Shown here piece after piece: positions 24,135-33,980 of a stretch of 49,133 bases of DNA. Positions within the stretch are counted from its first letter, which is position 1, and each line of letters opens with the position of its first letter. Below the pieces are notes generated by a model. That model saw only the letters and a program-made list of their open reading frames with translations. It did no database searches and had not been told where the DNA came from. The stretch is from contig MU624577.1 in the NCBI GenBank assembly GCA_025349905.2, positions 1 to 49,133 on the forward strand, read 5' to 3'. This DNA comes from Blastocladiella britannica. Taxonomy: Eukaryota; Blastocladiomycota; Blastocladiomycetes; Blastocladiales; Blastocladiaceae. Both the position numbers and the translations under genes were made by a program.

Positions 24135-25960
24135 TTAGATCGCCGTTGCTCGTTGCAGCATGGTGGATTGTACTGCATCCACGACCGAGGTGGGAAGATC
24201 CGTGCTTCGCAGATCAACGTTTTTGATGCGCTGTCATAGGACATTTGGAGACAAGTCAAATCAATCACTTCAGAAAATACTAGATAGAATCGTACCCGCG
24301 ACGACTGGACGCTGGTCCACACCATCTTGCCCAGAGATTCAACCAACCGATCGCGCTCAGCCTGTGCTGCCGCCGACAAGGTTGAAACGGGACCATTTGC
24401 ATTCATCCCGTCCTCTGATGGTCGGATCGCGTCAGGGTCGTTGGAGGCAAATGCATTGCAGCTAATGTCCAGCTCGCCCACGGCGTCTCTTGCGACAAGT
24501 TCGGCACACTGCTCGAGAGAGGACGGACCCATTGTCGTCGCAGACAAATCGAGCTTGCCAAGCACGGGTGGCGCGTCGGCAATCGGCGCCGAAACGGGCA
24601 TGGTGTCGGACATCATTGGTGGCTTTGGCATCACCAAGTTGAGCGCGTAGGCAATCACGAAGGCGCCGTCATTGCCAAGAGGATTGAGGCGAAGCGTGAG
24701 GGAGGCGAGCGCTCGACCCGCTTTACCTATCGTCTGCAGGGCTTTGGCCAGGTGCGCGGCGCCAAGTCCGCCAATCTGGTTGTTGGACAGATCGAGGTGC
24801 TGGATCGCGCAATTTGGCGACATGAGTACACCCGCGAGGCATTTTGCGCCAGCGTCGCCGATGCGATTGTGGTCGAGCTCTGTTGGATCAATCGTTCCTT
24901 TCGGATGAGTCTCATTTTTCATAGAAAATTTAACAGAAATGTAAAAACGCACCAAGTGTCACAAGGAATTTGTGGCTCTTGAGGCCCTCGCACAGCTGCG
25001 TCACTTTGGCATCGTCGATCCAGTTGCGCGTCAATGTCAAATGTGACCAGCGCGCTTTTTTTAGGCCCTTGGAGAGCAGAATGCTATCGTTTGTTGTCAT
25101 TCCATACAGCCAAAACTGGAACTTCATGCCAATATCATTGACCCTATATGTAATATTTCGGATTAGACCGGGGATATATGATTTGCCTAAAATGAATAGA
25201 CGGACCCGTAATACAAAGAAACTTTTTTCAGCTGATCCAAGTTGCTGACAAGGATATCCGGATCAAAGTGGTCCGGGTTGGGGTCAATGGCTTTACGCTC
25301 GGCGGGATCCGAGTGATTTGCGTCCGGTTGCATTTGCACAATGTCGAGCTGCACCACGTTCGGTGCGACGGCGCGCGCGAGCTGCGAGAGCTCAAACTCC
25401 CCGCCCTTTCCAGGAATAAATGCCGCCAGGTCGCGCTCGAGCGTGCGCTCGCAGTACATTTGCTTCCACGATCCATTGTGCCGAGTGATCTGTCCATCGG
25501 GGAAGTGCGCATTGCATCGGCGCTGCCAGTATCCGGGCCGAGCGGGCGTGCCGGCGGGCAGGGGTGCGTCGTCTTCCACAATCGCCACCACCTTGAGCAA
25601 CGGAATATCCACAGAGATTGATGCCAGAACTCGCGCGCGGTATTTCGAGGGCAATCCCGCAAGTAATGGGCGGGTCTCGAATTTTTCCACTATCGCGCGC
25701 ACGCACATGGCGGTGAGCGATTCGACCACCGCCAAGTTCCACTGGCTGTCTTCGGCCACGATGCGCCGCGAAGACATGGACATTTTTTCGAGCGAAACGG
25801 ACGATCCGCGCTGGGAACCGCTGCCTCCGGCGCGGAGATCGGCTTTGCTCCCAGCGCGGGATCCGGCGCGGGAGCCGGCTCGGGAACTCGAGAACTGGAT
25901 TTGCTTGCTCCCACCTGCATTTTGCGGACTCAGGGCATCGGTACTTTTTGCAGCGTCCAT
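24135..25960 (-). CDS. TCTE1: DRC5 / TCTE1, nexin-dynein regulatory complex leucine-rich repeat subunit
   Basis: Four exons: 25960-25206, 25143-24953, 24879-24296, 24230-24135; in phase, 541 aa (human TCTE1 about 500). DRC5 is part of the nexin-dynein regulatory complex that links outer doublets and controls flagellar beat. After a Ser/Ala/Gly-rich N-terminus come the family-specific blocks: ALTAMCVRAIVEKFE-like region, YWQRRCNAHF, RHNGSWKQMYCERTLE, then LKKVSLYYGVNDIGMKFQFWLYG spanning exon 1-2. C-terminal leucine-rich repeats follow (LTLTRNWIDDAKV, LELDHNRIGDAGAKCLA, HLDLSNNQIGGLGAAHLA, LTLRLNPLGNDGAF). The ending NVDLRSTDLPTSVVDAV matches the family's last repeat. A TCTE1-like protein implies a motile flagellum. 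Confidence 0.9.
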
Positions 25961-26202
25961 GATATATGCGATCGTGTATTTTTTTGTTTAATCGTTTGAA
26001 GGATCCGATTTGTGAATGAGAATCAACAACACCAAAATTTCACCTCCTCATTTGCGACAACAACAGGAAATGGGTAACGGCCATGCCGGGGTGGATTTGC
26101 ATTAAACGCGGAAAGACTTGGGAAAAAAAAACACAATCAAAAAATAAAACAACAGGGTCCAAAATAAAAATAAAAACACAATAAAAGGTAGTGGTGATCC
26201 TT

Positions 26203-27517
26203 TTACTTCTCCTCGGCCTCCGCCTCCTTGGCCTCCGCCTCGGTCTTCTCGCCGTCCTGGAGGTCGGTGGTCCAGAGGGTGAGGTTATCACGCAGCAGCT
26301 GCATGATGAGCGTCGAGTCCTTGTACGACTCCTCCGAGAGGGTGTCGAGCTCGGCAATGGCGTCATCGAACGCCTGCTTGGCAAGGTGGCACGCGCGGTC
26401 GGGCGAGTTGAGGATCTCATAGTAGAACACCGAGAAGTTGAGGGCAAGGCCAAGACGGATCGGGTGGGTGGGGGCCAGCTCGGTCTGGGCAATGTCGGTG
26501 GCGTGCTTGTACGAGTCGTGGGCAGCCGAGGCAGCGTCCTTGCGCTTGTCGCCAGCCGCGAACTCGGCCAGGTAGCGGTGGTAGTCGCCCTTCCTGAAAG
26601 TTATTTTTCCGTGAGAAACCTTGATCATTAATGAAAAAGACAATAAAAGTGATACGAACATCTTGTAGTAAAAGACCTTGGACTCGCCAGCCTCGGCCGA
26701 GGGGATCAGGTACTGGTCGAGTACGTTGAGAATGTCCGAGCAGACGTCCGAGAGCTCCGCCTCGATCTTCTGGCGGTAGGCGCGGATCTTGTCGACCTGG
26801 CCAGAGTTGCCCTTGTTGTCCTCCTTCTGTTCGATCGACGAGACAATGCGCCACGACGCGCGGCGGGCACCGATCACATTCTTGTAGGCAACCGACAGGA
26901 GGTTACGCTCCTCGACGGTAAGCTCAACGCCAAGCTATATTGTATTTTTTTTTTGGTGTCAGCTGTTGTTGAAGCAGTTTGAACGAATGGGGATTGTTGA
27001 CGCACCTTGGCAACCTCCTTCATGAAGTTGACCATCTCTGTTTAAAAAATGATGAGTATACAGTTGCATGTTGAGGGGAAAAAAAAACTTTGCATACCGT
27101 CGTAACGCTCGGCCTGCTCCGAAAGCTTGGCCATGTAGACCTGGTTGTCGCGCTCCTGTTGATCATTCGAAGGGGTCGGGTGAGCTTAGTGTTCGCACTC
27201 GTATAACACCACACACACACACGCCTCACGCTGCCGTTGCCAAAAGGGGGACGGCGATCGCAGAGCATAGCCCGACCAGAGCCCGTTTGCTCTCCCAGAA
27301 AGAGAAAAAAAAAGAATATATGCCGCGATCATGTCGACAGACAAAAGTCATTGATTTCAGCTTGGGTGGCAAAGTGTTTGCGGGGGGAGTAAGAAAGAAA
27401 AGAAAAATGGTGACTCTGGCGGCGGCGGTGGCAGACAGCGCGTGTGTGTGCGTCCGTGCGAATGTGTGTGGCACAAGTGACAACTCTTTTATTAAAAATT
27501 AAGCGTACAGTGGCCAT
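26203..27517 (-). CDS. 14-3-3 protein
   Basis: Five exons: 27517-27509 (ATG GCC ACT only), 27155-27098, 27037-27006, 26934-26660, 26593-26203; in phase, 254 aa. It binds phosphoserine/threonine proteins as a dimer. The reconstructed N-terminus ([24 protein letters not shown] across three exons) is typical. The phosphate-binding Lys and Arg residues are present in [14 protein letters not shown] and GDYHRYLAE. The C-terminal core ([46 protein letters not shown]) is near-perfect, with an acidic Glu/Ala tail. The first exon was chosen because it restores the classic MATE-R start with a donor GTACGC of the local type. It leaves a 353-nt first intron, by far the longest here. An alternative first exon near 27268 fits phase but not the family. 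Confidence 0.93.
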
Positions 27518-27915
27518 TTTTGTGTAGAGTAAATTTAAGCGGGGTGGGTGTGGAACGTCGAGAACACACGAAAAAAACAGAAAGGATCGAGGCGGCCGGC
27601 TAAGAAAGAGAGTGAGAGAGGCGGATCACAGCATTTTGTCAATTATAGTGTTGTGAACGTTACCGTTGCGTTTTTTTTTTTTCACTGAATGAAATTTTTG
27701 AGCGAGTCTGAGGGCGCCATCAAACGAAAACGAGCCACGTTTATCGTGCGCACCTTCGTGGACTCTGTCATGCAATCTCTCATGCACTCTGCGACCAGTC
27801 ACGTGTGATCTGGAAAGCTCCTTTGGGTTCTTTAGTATGGTGCTTAGTCGAACGCCACTGTCAATAGTCGAATTCTTTTTCGAATTGATCAATCCTTGAA
27901 AAATTATCAAAAATA
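27518..27915. promoter_or_regulatory. Divergent promoter region between 14-3-3 and prefoldin 5
   Basis: About 400 bp between outward-pointing start codons. There is a T-run at about 27671-27682. No coding exon or certain promoter box was identified. Confidence 0.45.
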
Positions 27916-28546
27916 ATGTCTGCAGCAGCACCACCACCCGGCACCAACGTCGTCAACCTCGAGAACATCCCGCTGCCGCAACTGCAGGCCATCCAGCAGC
28001 AGCTGACGGAGGAGGTGCAGCACCTCACCAACTCGTTCACGCAGCTCAAGCAGGCGCAGGCCAAGTTCATGGACTGCCTTGCCTCGCTCGACGCCATCAA
28101 GCCCGAGAACGAAGGCATGCTCTGACTGCATTTCATTGCTTGACAGATAAATGCTAACGCCAATGCACAATAACAGGCAACACGGTCCTGATCCCACTCA
28201 CCAACTCGCTCTACGTACCCGGAAAGCTTGCAACGCCTGGACGCGTGATTGTGGACGTTGGCACTGGGTACTTTGTTGACAAAAAGGTGGAGGACGCCAA
28301 GTCGTTCTACCAACGCAAGATCGACTACATCAAGAGCAACCTTGACCGCTTGCAGGAGACGATCGTGGGCAAGCAGCAGATGCTGCGGAGTATGTTCTCC
28401 ATACTTTTGTATTTTTTTGATTTGATATTGACTGTGGTATGCCTTGGCCAGCCATCACTGATTTCGCGCAGGAAAAAACGGCTGCCATGCGCCAGGCACA
28501 GGCTCAGCAGCAGGGAAGCAGTGCTGCTGTGGATACGCGCGCATAA
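27916..28546 (+). CDS. PFDN5: Prefoldin subunit 5 (Gim5)
   Basis: Three exons: 27916-28114, 28177-28389, 28452-28546, giving 168 aa. Prefoldin is a hexameric jellyfish-shaped chaperone that hands nascent actin and tubulin to the CCT chaperonin. The alpha-class pattern is clear: two coiled-coil helices (LPQLQAIQQQLTEEVQHL... and KSFYQRKIDYIKSNLDRL) around a beta region with VLIPLTNSLYVPGKL and IVDVGTGYFVDK. The C-terminus is Gln/Ala-rich. Intron 1 appears to begin with GC (AAG|GCATGC), with branch-like CTAAC and acceptor AACAG; the Gly codon split across it matches the family. Tubulin folding makes it a sensible housekeeping partner in a flagellated cell. Confidence 0.93.
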
Positions 28547-29288
28547 TACACCCTTCATATTTTCCAAAAACTAGCAGCAAAGTGGATCTATATAAGCTCC
28601 ATATCTGTCCGCAGAGTGAGGGATCTCGTCACGCACGGTCAAAGGGAAGCTCTGTATACTCGCTCTGTCCCACTTGAAGTTATGCAGCAGCTGTTTAAAA
28701 TTGGGCTGCGCACATTTTTGAGTGGGACGCGTTATGGTCTGAAGAGAAGTCGCACGTCTGTTTCAACCAAACCAAAAATCCACAGGAAGAGGAAAGGAAG
28801 AAGCGTGATCTCGACCCTGCACGCAGGAACGCTAAAAGGAAAAGCCTAATCGAGAATGGGGGTGAAAGACGAGACTGCCTAAGTGTAAAGAATAAAAAAC
28901 GAAAAAAGGACAAACGACAAAGATAAAAAAGACAAGACAATAAAAACGAGAGCAAAAAAGAGAACGGACGAGTGCAAAAAAAAAGAGGACAGGAAAAAAA
29001 AAACCCTTAGGCGTCACCACGGCCGCCTCGGTCGGGGCCACCAGAGCCGCGATGGCATTGGCCCTGATCTTGGCATCGACCGCTATCGCCTCCGCACCAA
29101 GACGGCGCAACATCTCCGACGGCACGTTCACCAACTTGGCCGCCTCGCGCATGCGCTGGACCTGCTTCAGCGCATGCGCCAACCCGCATCCCTCGCCAAC
29201 TGCCACCGCCTCCTCTATCATGCGGGTCCACCAGTCCGGCAGCAACCAACATCACGCCATGTCCGCCTCGGTCGCGGCTTTGCCTCTG
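28547..29288. other. Region between prefoldin 5 and the assembly gap, no gene assigned
   Basis: About 740 bp. From about 28866 to 29003 the plus strand is almost all A and G. From 29010 to 29288 the sequence becomes GC-rich and has an open minus-strand frame (29212 down to about 28995) that begins MIEEAVAVGEGCG and looks protein-like (helical, Ala/Arg/Glu-rich). It may be an exon of a gene continuing into the gap. I recognise no family and the model is not supported by splice sites. Confidence 0.3.
28866..29003 (+). repeat. Polypurine (A/G-rich) tract
   Basis: About 140 nt almost lacking T and poor in C on the plus strand, with several A-runs and GACAA/AAAGA units. It lies just before the GC-rich gap flank. 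Confidence 0.7.
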
Positions 29289-30211
29289 NNNNNNNNNNNN
29301 NNNNNNNNNNNNNNNNNNNNNNNNNNNNNNNNNNNNNNNNNNNNNNNNNNNNNNNNNNNNNNNNNNNNNNNNNNNNNNNNNNNNNNNNNNNNNNNNNNNN
29401 NNNNNNNNNNNNNNNNNNNNNNNNNNNNNNNNNNNNNNNNNNNNNNNNNNNNNNNNNNNNNNNNNNNNNNNNNNNNNNNNNNNNNNNNNNNNNNNNNNNN
29501 NNNNNNNNNNNNNNNNNNNNNNNNNNNNNNNNNNNNNNNNNNNNNNNNNNNNNNNNNNNNNNNNNNNNNNNNNNNNNNNNNNNNNNNNNNNNNNNNNNNN
29601 NNNNNNNNNNNNNNNNNNNNNNNNNNNNNNNNNNNNNNNNNNNNNNNNNNNNNNNNNNNNNNNNNNNNNNNNNNNNNNNNNNNNNNNNNNNNNNNNNNNN
29701 NNNNNNNNNNNNNNNNNNNNNNNNNNNNNNNNNNNNNNNNNNNNNNNNNNNNNNNNNNNNNNNNNNNNNNNNNNNNNNNNNNNNNNNNNNNNNNNNNNNN
29801 NNNNNNNNNNNNNNNNNNNNNNNNNNNNNNNNNNNNNNNNNNNNNNNNNNNNNNNNNNNNNNNNNNNNNNNNNNNNNNNNNNNNNNNNNNNNNNNNNNNN
29901 NNNNNNNNNNNNNNNNNNNNNNNNNNNNNNNNNNNNNNNNNNNNNNNNNNNNNNNNNNNNNNNNNNNNNNNNNNNNNNNNNNNNNNNNNNNNNNNNNNNN
30001 NNNNNNNNNNNNNNNNNNNNNNNNNNNNNNNNNNNNNNNNNNNNNNNNNNNNNNNNNNNNNNNNNNNNNNNNNNNNNNNNNNNNNNNNNNNNNNNNNNNN
30101 NNNNNNNNNNNNNNNNNNNNNNNNNNNNNNNNNNNNNNNNNNNNNNNNNNNNNNNNNNNNNNNNNNNNNNNNNNNNNNNNNNNNNNNNNNNNNNNNNNNN
30201 NNNNNNNNNNN
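29289..30211. other. Assembly gap (923 Ns)
   Basis: Run of N only. Any translation reported across it is meaningless. The flanks carry unassigned, possibly repeated or GC-rich sequence. Confidence 1.
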
Positions 30212-30538
30212 GACCCGATGATCTTTTTGAAGTTGTGGCCGGTGGTACAGTGGTGGTTGCCCTTGTTGTCCTTGCGGTAAGCGTCGATGATGACGTCGGT
30301 GGTGGTGGTCTATTTGGTGGACATGACGAACGGGGACAAGATGTCGAGTTTGAGAGGAAAATGGAGAAAAATGGTCAAAAAAAAAAAAAAAGTTTTTGTT
30401 GGGTTTTGAATGAAAAGAGGATATCACCGATTTCTATGGTAGGCCAGCTTGGAAATCCATCTCCAAAACCGTGTTCAGTGCGCAGCCGTGCGCGTCTCTC
30501 TCCACCTCACAAAATAAAAGTTGAGCACTCACCTAACC
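30212..30538 (-). other. Gap-edge fragment, possible first coding exon of an unknown minus-strand gene
   Basis: On the minus strand, after an AAATAG acceptor-like site at about 30310, an open frame runs into the gap. It starts TTTTDVIIDAYRKDNKGNHH and continues with a Cys/His/Lys-rich piece. An ATG followed by a splice donor close to 30540 could be its first exon, which would overlap the start codon of the 5'-nucleotidase gene on the other strand. The family is unknown. The region also has a run of As at about 30377-30390 and must contain the promoter of the plus-strand neighbour. Confidence 0.3.
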
Positions 30539-32720
30539 ATGGCGGTTGATCTCACCGTGTTCCACTTTAATGACGGTGCGGGGTCATGTACGAGTTACTG
30601 TCGCGGCCATCCAACTCATGTATAAAGTAATACAGTGTACCACGTCTCGCCCATTACTCCAACGTCCGGGGGTGGCGCCGCCGAATTCGCGACTGTCCTC
30701 GACAAGGAACGCGCCGCGCTGCCCGCTGACGCGCTCTCCGTGACCTTGTTCTCCGGCGACGCTTTCAACCCGTCCTTGGAAAGCTCCATTTCCAAGGGTG
30801 CCCACATGGTACTTTTTTTTTTCTACTTTGGAGCAGCATTTAATTCATTGAAATTGACTAAAGAAATGGACGTACAGGTTCCAGTACTGAATGCTCTCGG
30901 TGTGGAGGCCTCCGTTTTCGGCAACCGTACGTTTATTCCTCGATCCACATACACAGCAGAGTCAGGACCTGATCTTCATCTATTTACACAGACGACTTTG
31001 ATTTCGGGATTCCGCAATTGCTCAAGCTCACCAAGGAGACCAAGTTCCCGTGGTTGATTGCCAATGTCCGCGACAGTGCTGGAGGGCTGCTCGGCCAAGG
31101 GATCGAGTACCATGTGATCGAGCGCGGTGCCTTTCGTATTGGGCTCGTTGGCCTGGTGGAGCGGTTTGTATTTATATTTTCATCATGCGTACAGGAAACT
31201 GACAAAAAATGGGATGAATTCCAGCGAATGGCTCGACACGATCGTCGCGCTTCCACCCAATTTGAAGTTCGAAGACTTTAGTTCGGTGGGGCAGCGCCTT
31301 GCACGCAAGCTCAAAGGCGAGCTCGGGTGTCATTTGGTGATTGCGCTGACGCATATGCGTCTGCCGAACGACGAGCAATTGGCCCGCAATGTTCCCGAGA
31401 TTGATCTGGTCCTTGGAGGACACGATCATGATGCCGCATGTGTGTCCGATGCCGACGTGGGCGGTGGGCGCAAACGATCCGGCGCGGCTGTCATCAAGAG
31501 CGGGACTGATTTCCGCGAGCTCGGTATTGTCACGCTTAATATCGAGGACGGCAAAGTCCTGGACGTCCAATGTGCGCATTCTTTTGTTTTGTTAGAGTAC
31601 CCTACTCCATGATTATTGACTGAAATAAAAATAGTCCGACTTGCCACGATTCCCGCCGATACCCCCGCCAAGCCAGAGGTCGCCGAACTGCGGGCTGGAA
31701 TCGAGAGCCAGCTGGCCAAAAAGATTCTCAAACCGATCGCTCTCTCCCGTCGCGAGTTGGACGCGCGCTCCAGCCTTGTCCGTATGGAAGAGTCGGCGGT
31801 CGGCTCGTGGGTCGCGGACGTGTGCCGATGGTCGTACGATGCGGACGTGGCGCTTCTTTGTGGTGGCACGATCCGGTCAGACATGGTATTTGGGCCGGGC
31901 GAGATCAAAATCAAGGACATTATGGAGCTCTTTCCGTTTGAGGATCCGTTGGTTGTGATTGAGATCACTGGCGCGCAAATTCTCGGAGCGCTCGAGAATG
32001 GCGTTTCCATGTGGCCGAAGCAGGAAGGACGGGTATTTTATCCTTACTTTTAATGGCTTTCTTGCCACCGATACTCACGAGAAATTACAGTTCCCGCAAG
32101 TCTCGGGCATTGCATTCACATTCGACCCGTCTCTCGAACCAGGAGCGCGCATCACGGAATCGCGCATGACCTGCTCTCGGTACAAGGACCTGCCGATTGT
32201 TGCTGACCACCGCTACAAGATCGTGACCCGCTTTTACCTAGCCGAGGGCCACGATGGGTTTACCTCGCTGCTCCCGCACACGACCATCGTTGATGATGAG
32301 GCCGGCATGCTCATCACCACGGTTCTTCGCAAGTACTGCCTGGGCCTAAAGGTGATCAAGGCCATGCAACGCGTGCGCACGGTGCGCGTCCCCTCTGGTC
32401 TGCTCGAAGAGCACCCGCACGACGGCCCGCCAACCGCCGAGCTTGCAAACGAGGTCGGAGCGCTCGAAAACACGAAAAAGAGGGCGTTTCTGGCGTTTGA
32501 CTGCGTGCACACGGTCAAGGGCGACTCGCGCTGGCCAAAGTTCAAGAAGCTGTTTGACGGGGTCCGCACACTCGGCGTGATTGACCCGCGCATCGATGGC
32601 CGCATCAAGCGGGTCGGGGCGCCGGAACGCGCCGCGTCTCCTGCGCCGTCGGTCTCGTCGGCGTCGTCCGAATTCCGGGTCGATTCCCCAACTGCGTCGA
32701 TTGGGGGTCTGAACAAATAA
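30539..32720 (+). CDS. 5'-nucleotidase family metallophosphoesterase
   Basis: Seven exons: 30539-30575, 30636-30808, 30878-30926, 30992-31163, 31225-31571, 31635-32032, 32091-32720; in phase, 601 aa. All dimetal phosphoesterase motifs are present in order: FHFNDVYH, LFSGDAFNPS, GNHDFDFG (split by an intron inside the His codon), ALTHMR and GGHDHDA. The 5'-nucleotidase C-terminal domain follows (AVGSWVADVCRW, LLCGGTIRSD, LFPFEDPLVVIEITG, GIAFTFDPS). No signal peptide or GPI signal is evident, so it is probably cytosolic, unlike secreted ecto-5'-nucleotidases. The substrate could be a nucleotide or another phosphate or pyrophosphate ester; the sequence does not decide. The last about 40 residues are Ser/Ala-rich. 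Confidence 0.9.
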
Positions 32721-32770
32721 CTTGTACTCTCATACCTACTTGCATTGTATTTCGCATATATTTGTTTTAT

Positions 32771-33886
32771 TCATATTTGCTTTTCGTTTTGGGCGGGAGG
32801 CGAATGGGAGAGGGGATACGCCCACCCGTAGAAAATATGTGCATTCCACATGGTGGACAGGACGTCCTTATGGCCGAGCTCAGCGGCGTGGTCGAGTGCG
32901 CCCGGATCAACAATAATCTTGACTCCATGGTCCTGTTGGATCTGCGCACACCATTCGATCGCGGAAAACAGATCCAGCGGTACTGGTTGCCCGCGAGCAG
33001 GAAGATGCTCGAATACGATCGCGATGCTGGGCAACGAACCCGATGGTAGCTGGCCGGCCGCAAGCATCTCGGCCCACCACCCGAGGACGTCAATGGCCGC
33101 ACAGTCCACGGCGCGCTCCACTGCCGGCTGAACTCCGCTGAATCGGTACCACGGGTCGCCGTCATCGCCGTGCGGGTCGTCCGCGTCGTAAATGTAGTAG
33201 TCAAAGCACAGCGGTTGACCGGTACGTGTATGCCATTGCGTCCACCAGTCCAGCGCTGGCCGGTGATTATTAACCGAAGCCCAGAAGATGGCCTCGGTAA
33301 ATTTGAATGGTACGCCGTGCTCCACGTGCAGCTGCCACCAAAATTCTAGCACTTTGCAGCGCCCATGCTCGGACGCGGATCCGACCGCAAAGCAACTGTA
33401 GTCGAACGCGAGCGGACCGTGCGGCGTAGCAGCGGCCGTATCCCACCACCATTGAATTATGCCGAGATAGCCGCCCTTGGAGGCAACATCCAGCGGGAGG
33501 CAAGAATCCTCGGCATGGGGATCGAAAATGCCGACTTTAAGCTCAATTCCATGGGATTGATGCCGCCGGAGCCACCACTGGAGCGAATCGAGCCTGCCAT
33601 GCTGTGCAGAGAGAAAGATTGCCTGCTCCGAGTAGAACGCAGACAGCCGGCGCGGCCGAGGAAACGCGGACAGCCAAGCGTCCAGAACGCGCGTGTCGCC
33701 CCGTGCCGACGCGATGTCCATACCAAGTGATTCGTCGAGAACGAGGACGGCCGCCAGCGTGTCGGGGAGGAGTGCATGGCCGAGGACGAGCAGGGAGGCG
33801 AGGTGCCATTGGTCATGTTGTTGACAATCGCGCACGGCGTGCATCAAGATGTGGTCCACGATGGTCGTAATGGCAATGGCATTCAT
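32771..33886 (-). CDS. Ankyrin-like repeat protein with tryptophan-pair repeats
   Basis: Single exon, 371 aa. It contains degenerate ankyrin-like repeats in which helix 2 carries tryptophan pairs: AQHGRLDSLQWWLRRHQ, ASKGGYLGIIQWWWDT, ASEHGRCKVLEFWWQLH, ASVNNHRPALDWWTQWH, AAIDVLGWWAEML and AAELGHKDVLSTMW. Repeats of this 'A..GH..VL.WW' type are, as I recall, abundant in zoosporic fungi; no specific function is known to me. There is no membrane segment. Tail-to-tail with the 5'-nucleotidase (50 bp between stops) and head-to-head with acetyl-CoA synthetase (94 bp between starts). It probably mediates protein-protein binding (inference). Confidence 0.8.
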   Translation of the reverse strand: MNAIAITTIVDHILMHAVRDCQQHDQWHLASLLVLGHALLPDTLAAVLVLDESLGMDIASARGDTRVLDAWLSAFPRPRRLSAFYSEQAIFLSAQHGRLDSLQWWLRRHQSHGIELKVGIFDPHAEDSCLPLDVASKGGYLGIIQWWWDTAAATPHGPLAFDYSCFAVGSASEHGRCKVLEFWWQLHVEHGVPFKFTEAIFWASVNNHRPALDWWTQWHTRTGQPLCFDYYIYDADDPHGDDGDPWYRFSGVQPAVERAVDCAAIDVLGWWAEMLAAGQLPSGSLPSIAIVFEHLPARGQPVPLDLFSAIEWCAQIQQDHGVKIIVDPGALDHAAELGHKDVLSTMWNAHIFYGWAYPLSHSPPAQNEKQI

Positions 33887-33980
33887 GATGAGCTGGCGGT
33901 CATGTGGGCCGCTCTGGTGCTGCGGCTGCTCTTGGTCTTCAAAAATGGGACGAATCTCTTTGCGACTTAATCAAAAGAAA

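Noticed and set aside
27229..27268. Alternative first exon for 14-3-3 ([13 protein letters not shown])
   Set aside because: It fits phase, but the 27517-27509 exon restores the family's MATER-type start and has a donor of the locally common form.
28616..28849. Small plus-strand frame after prefoldin 5
   Set aside because: It is Lys/Arg/Ser-rich without a domain, partly driven by the purine-rich sequence, and has no splice or start context supporting it.
29052..30427. Open frames crossing the N block
   Set aside because: They exist only because Ns do not create stops; about 300 of their residues are unknown.
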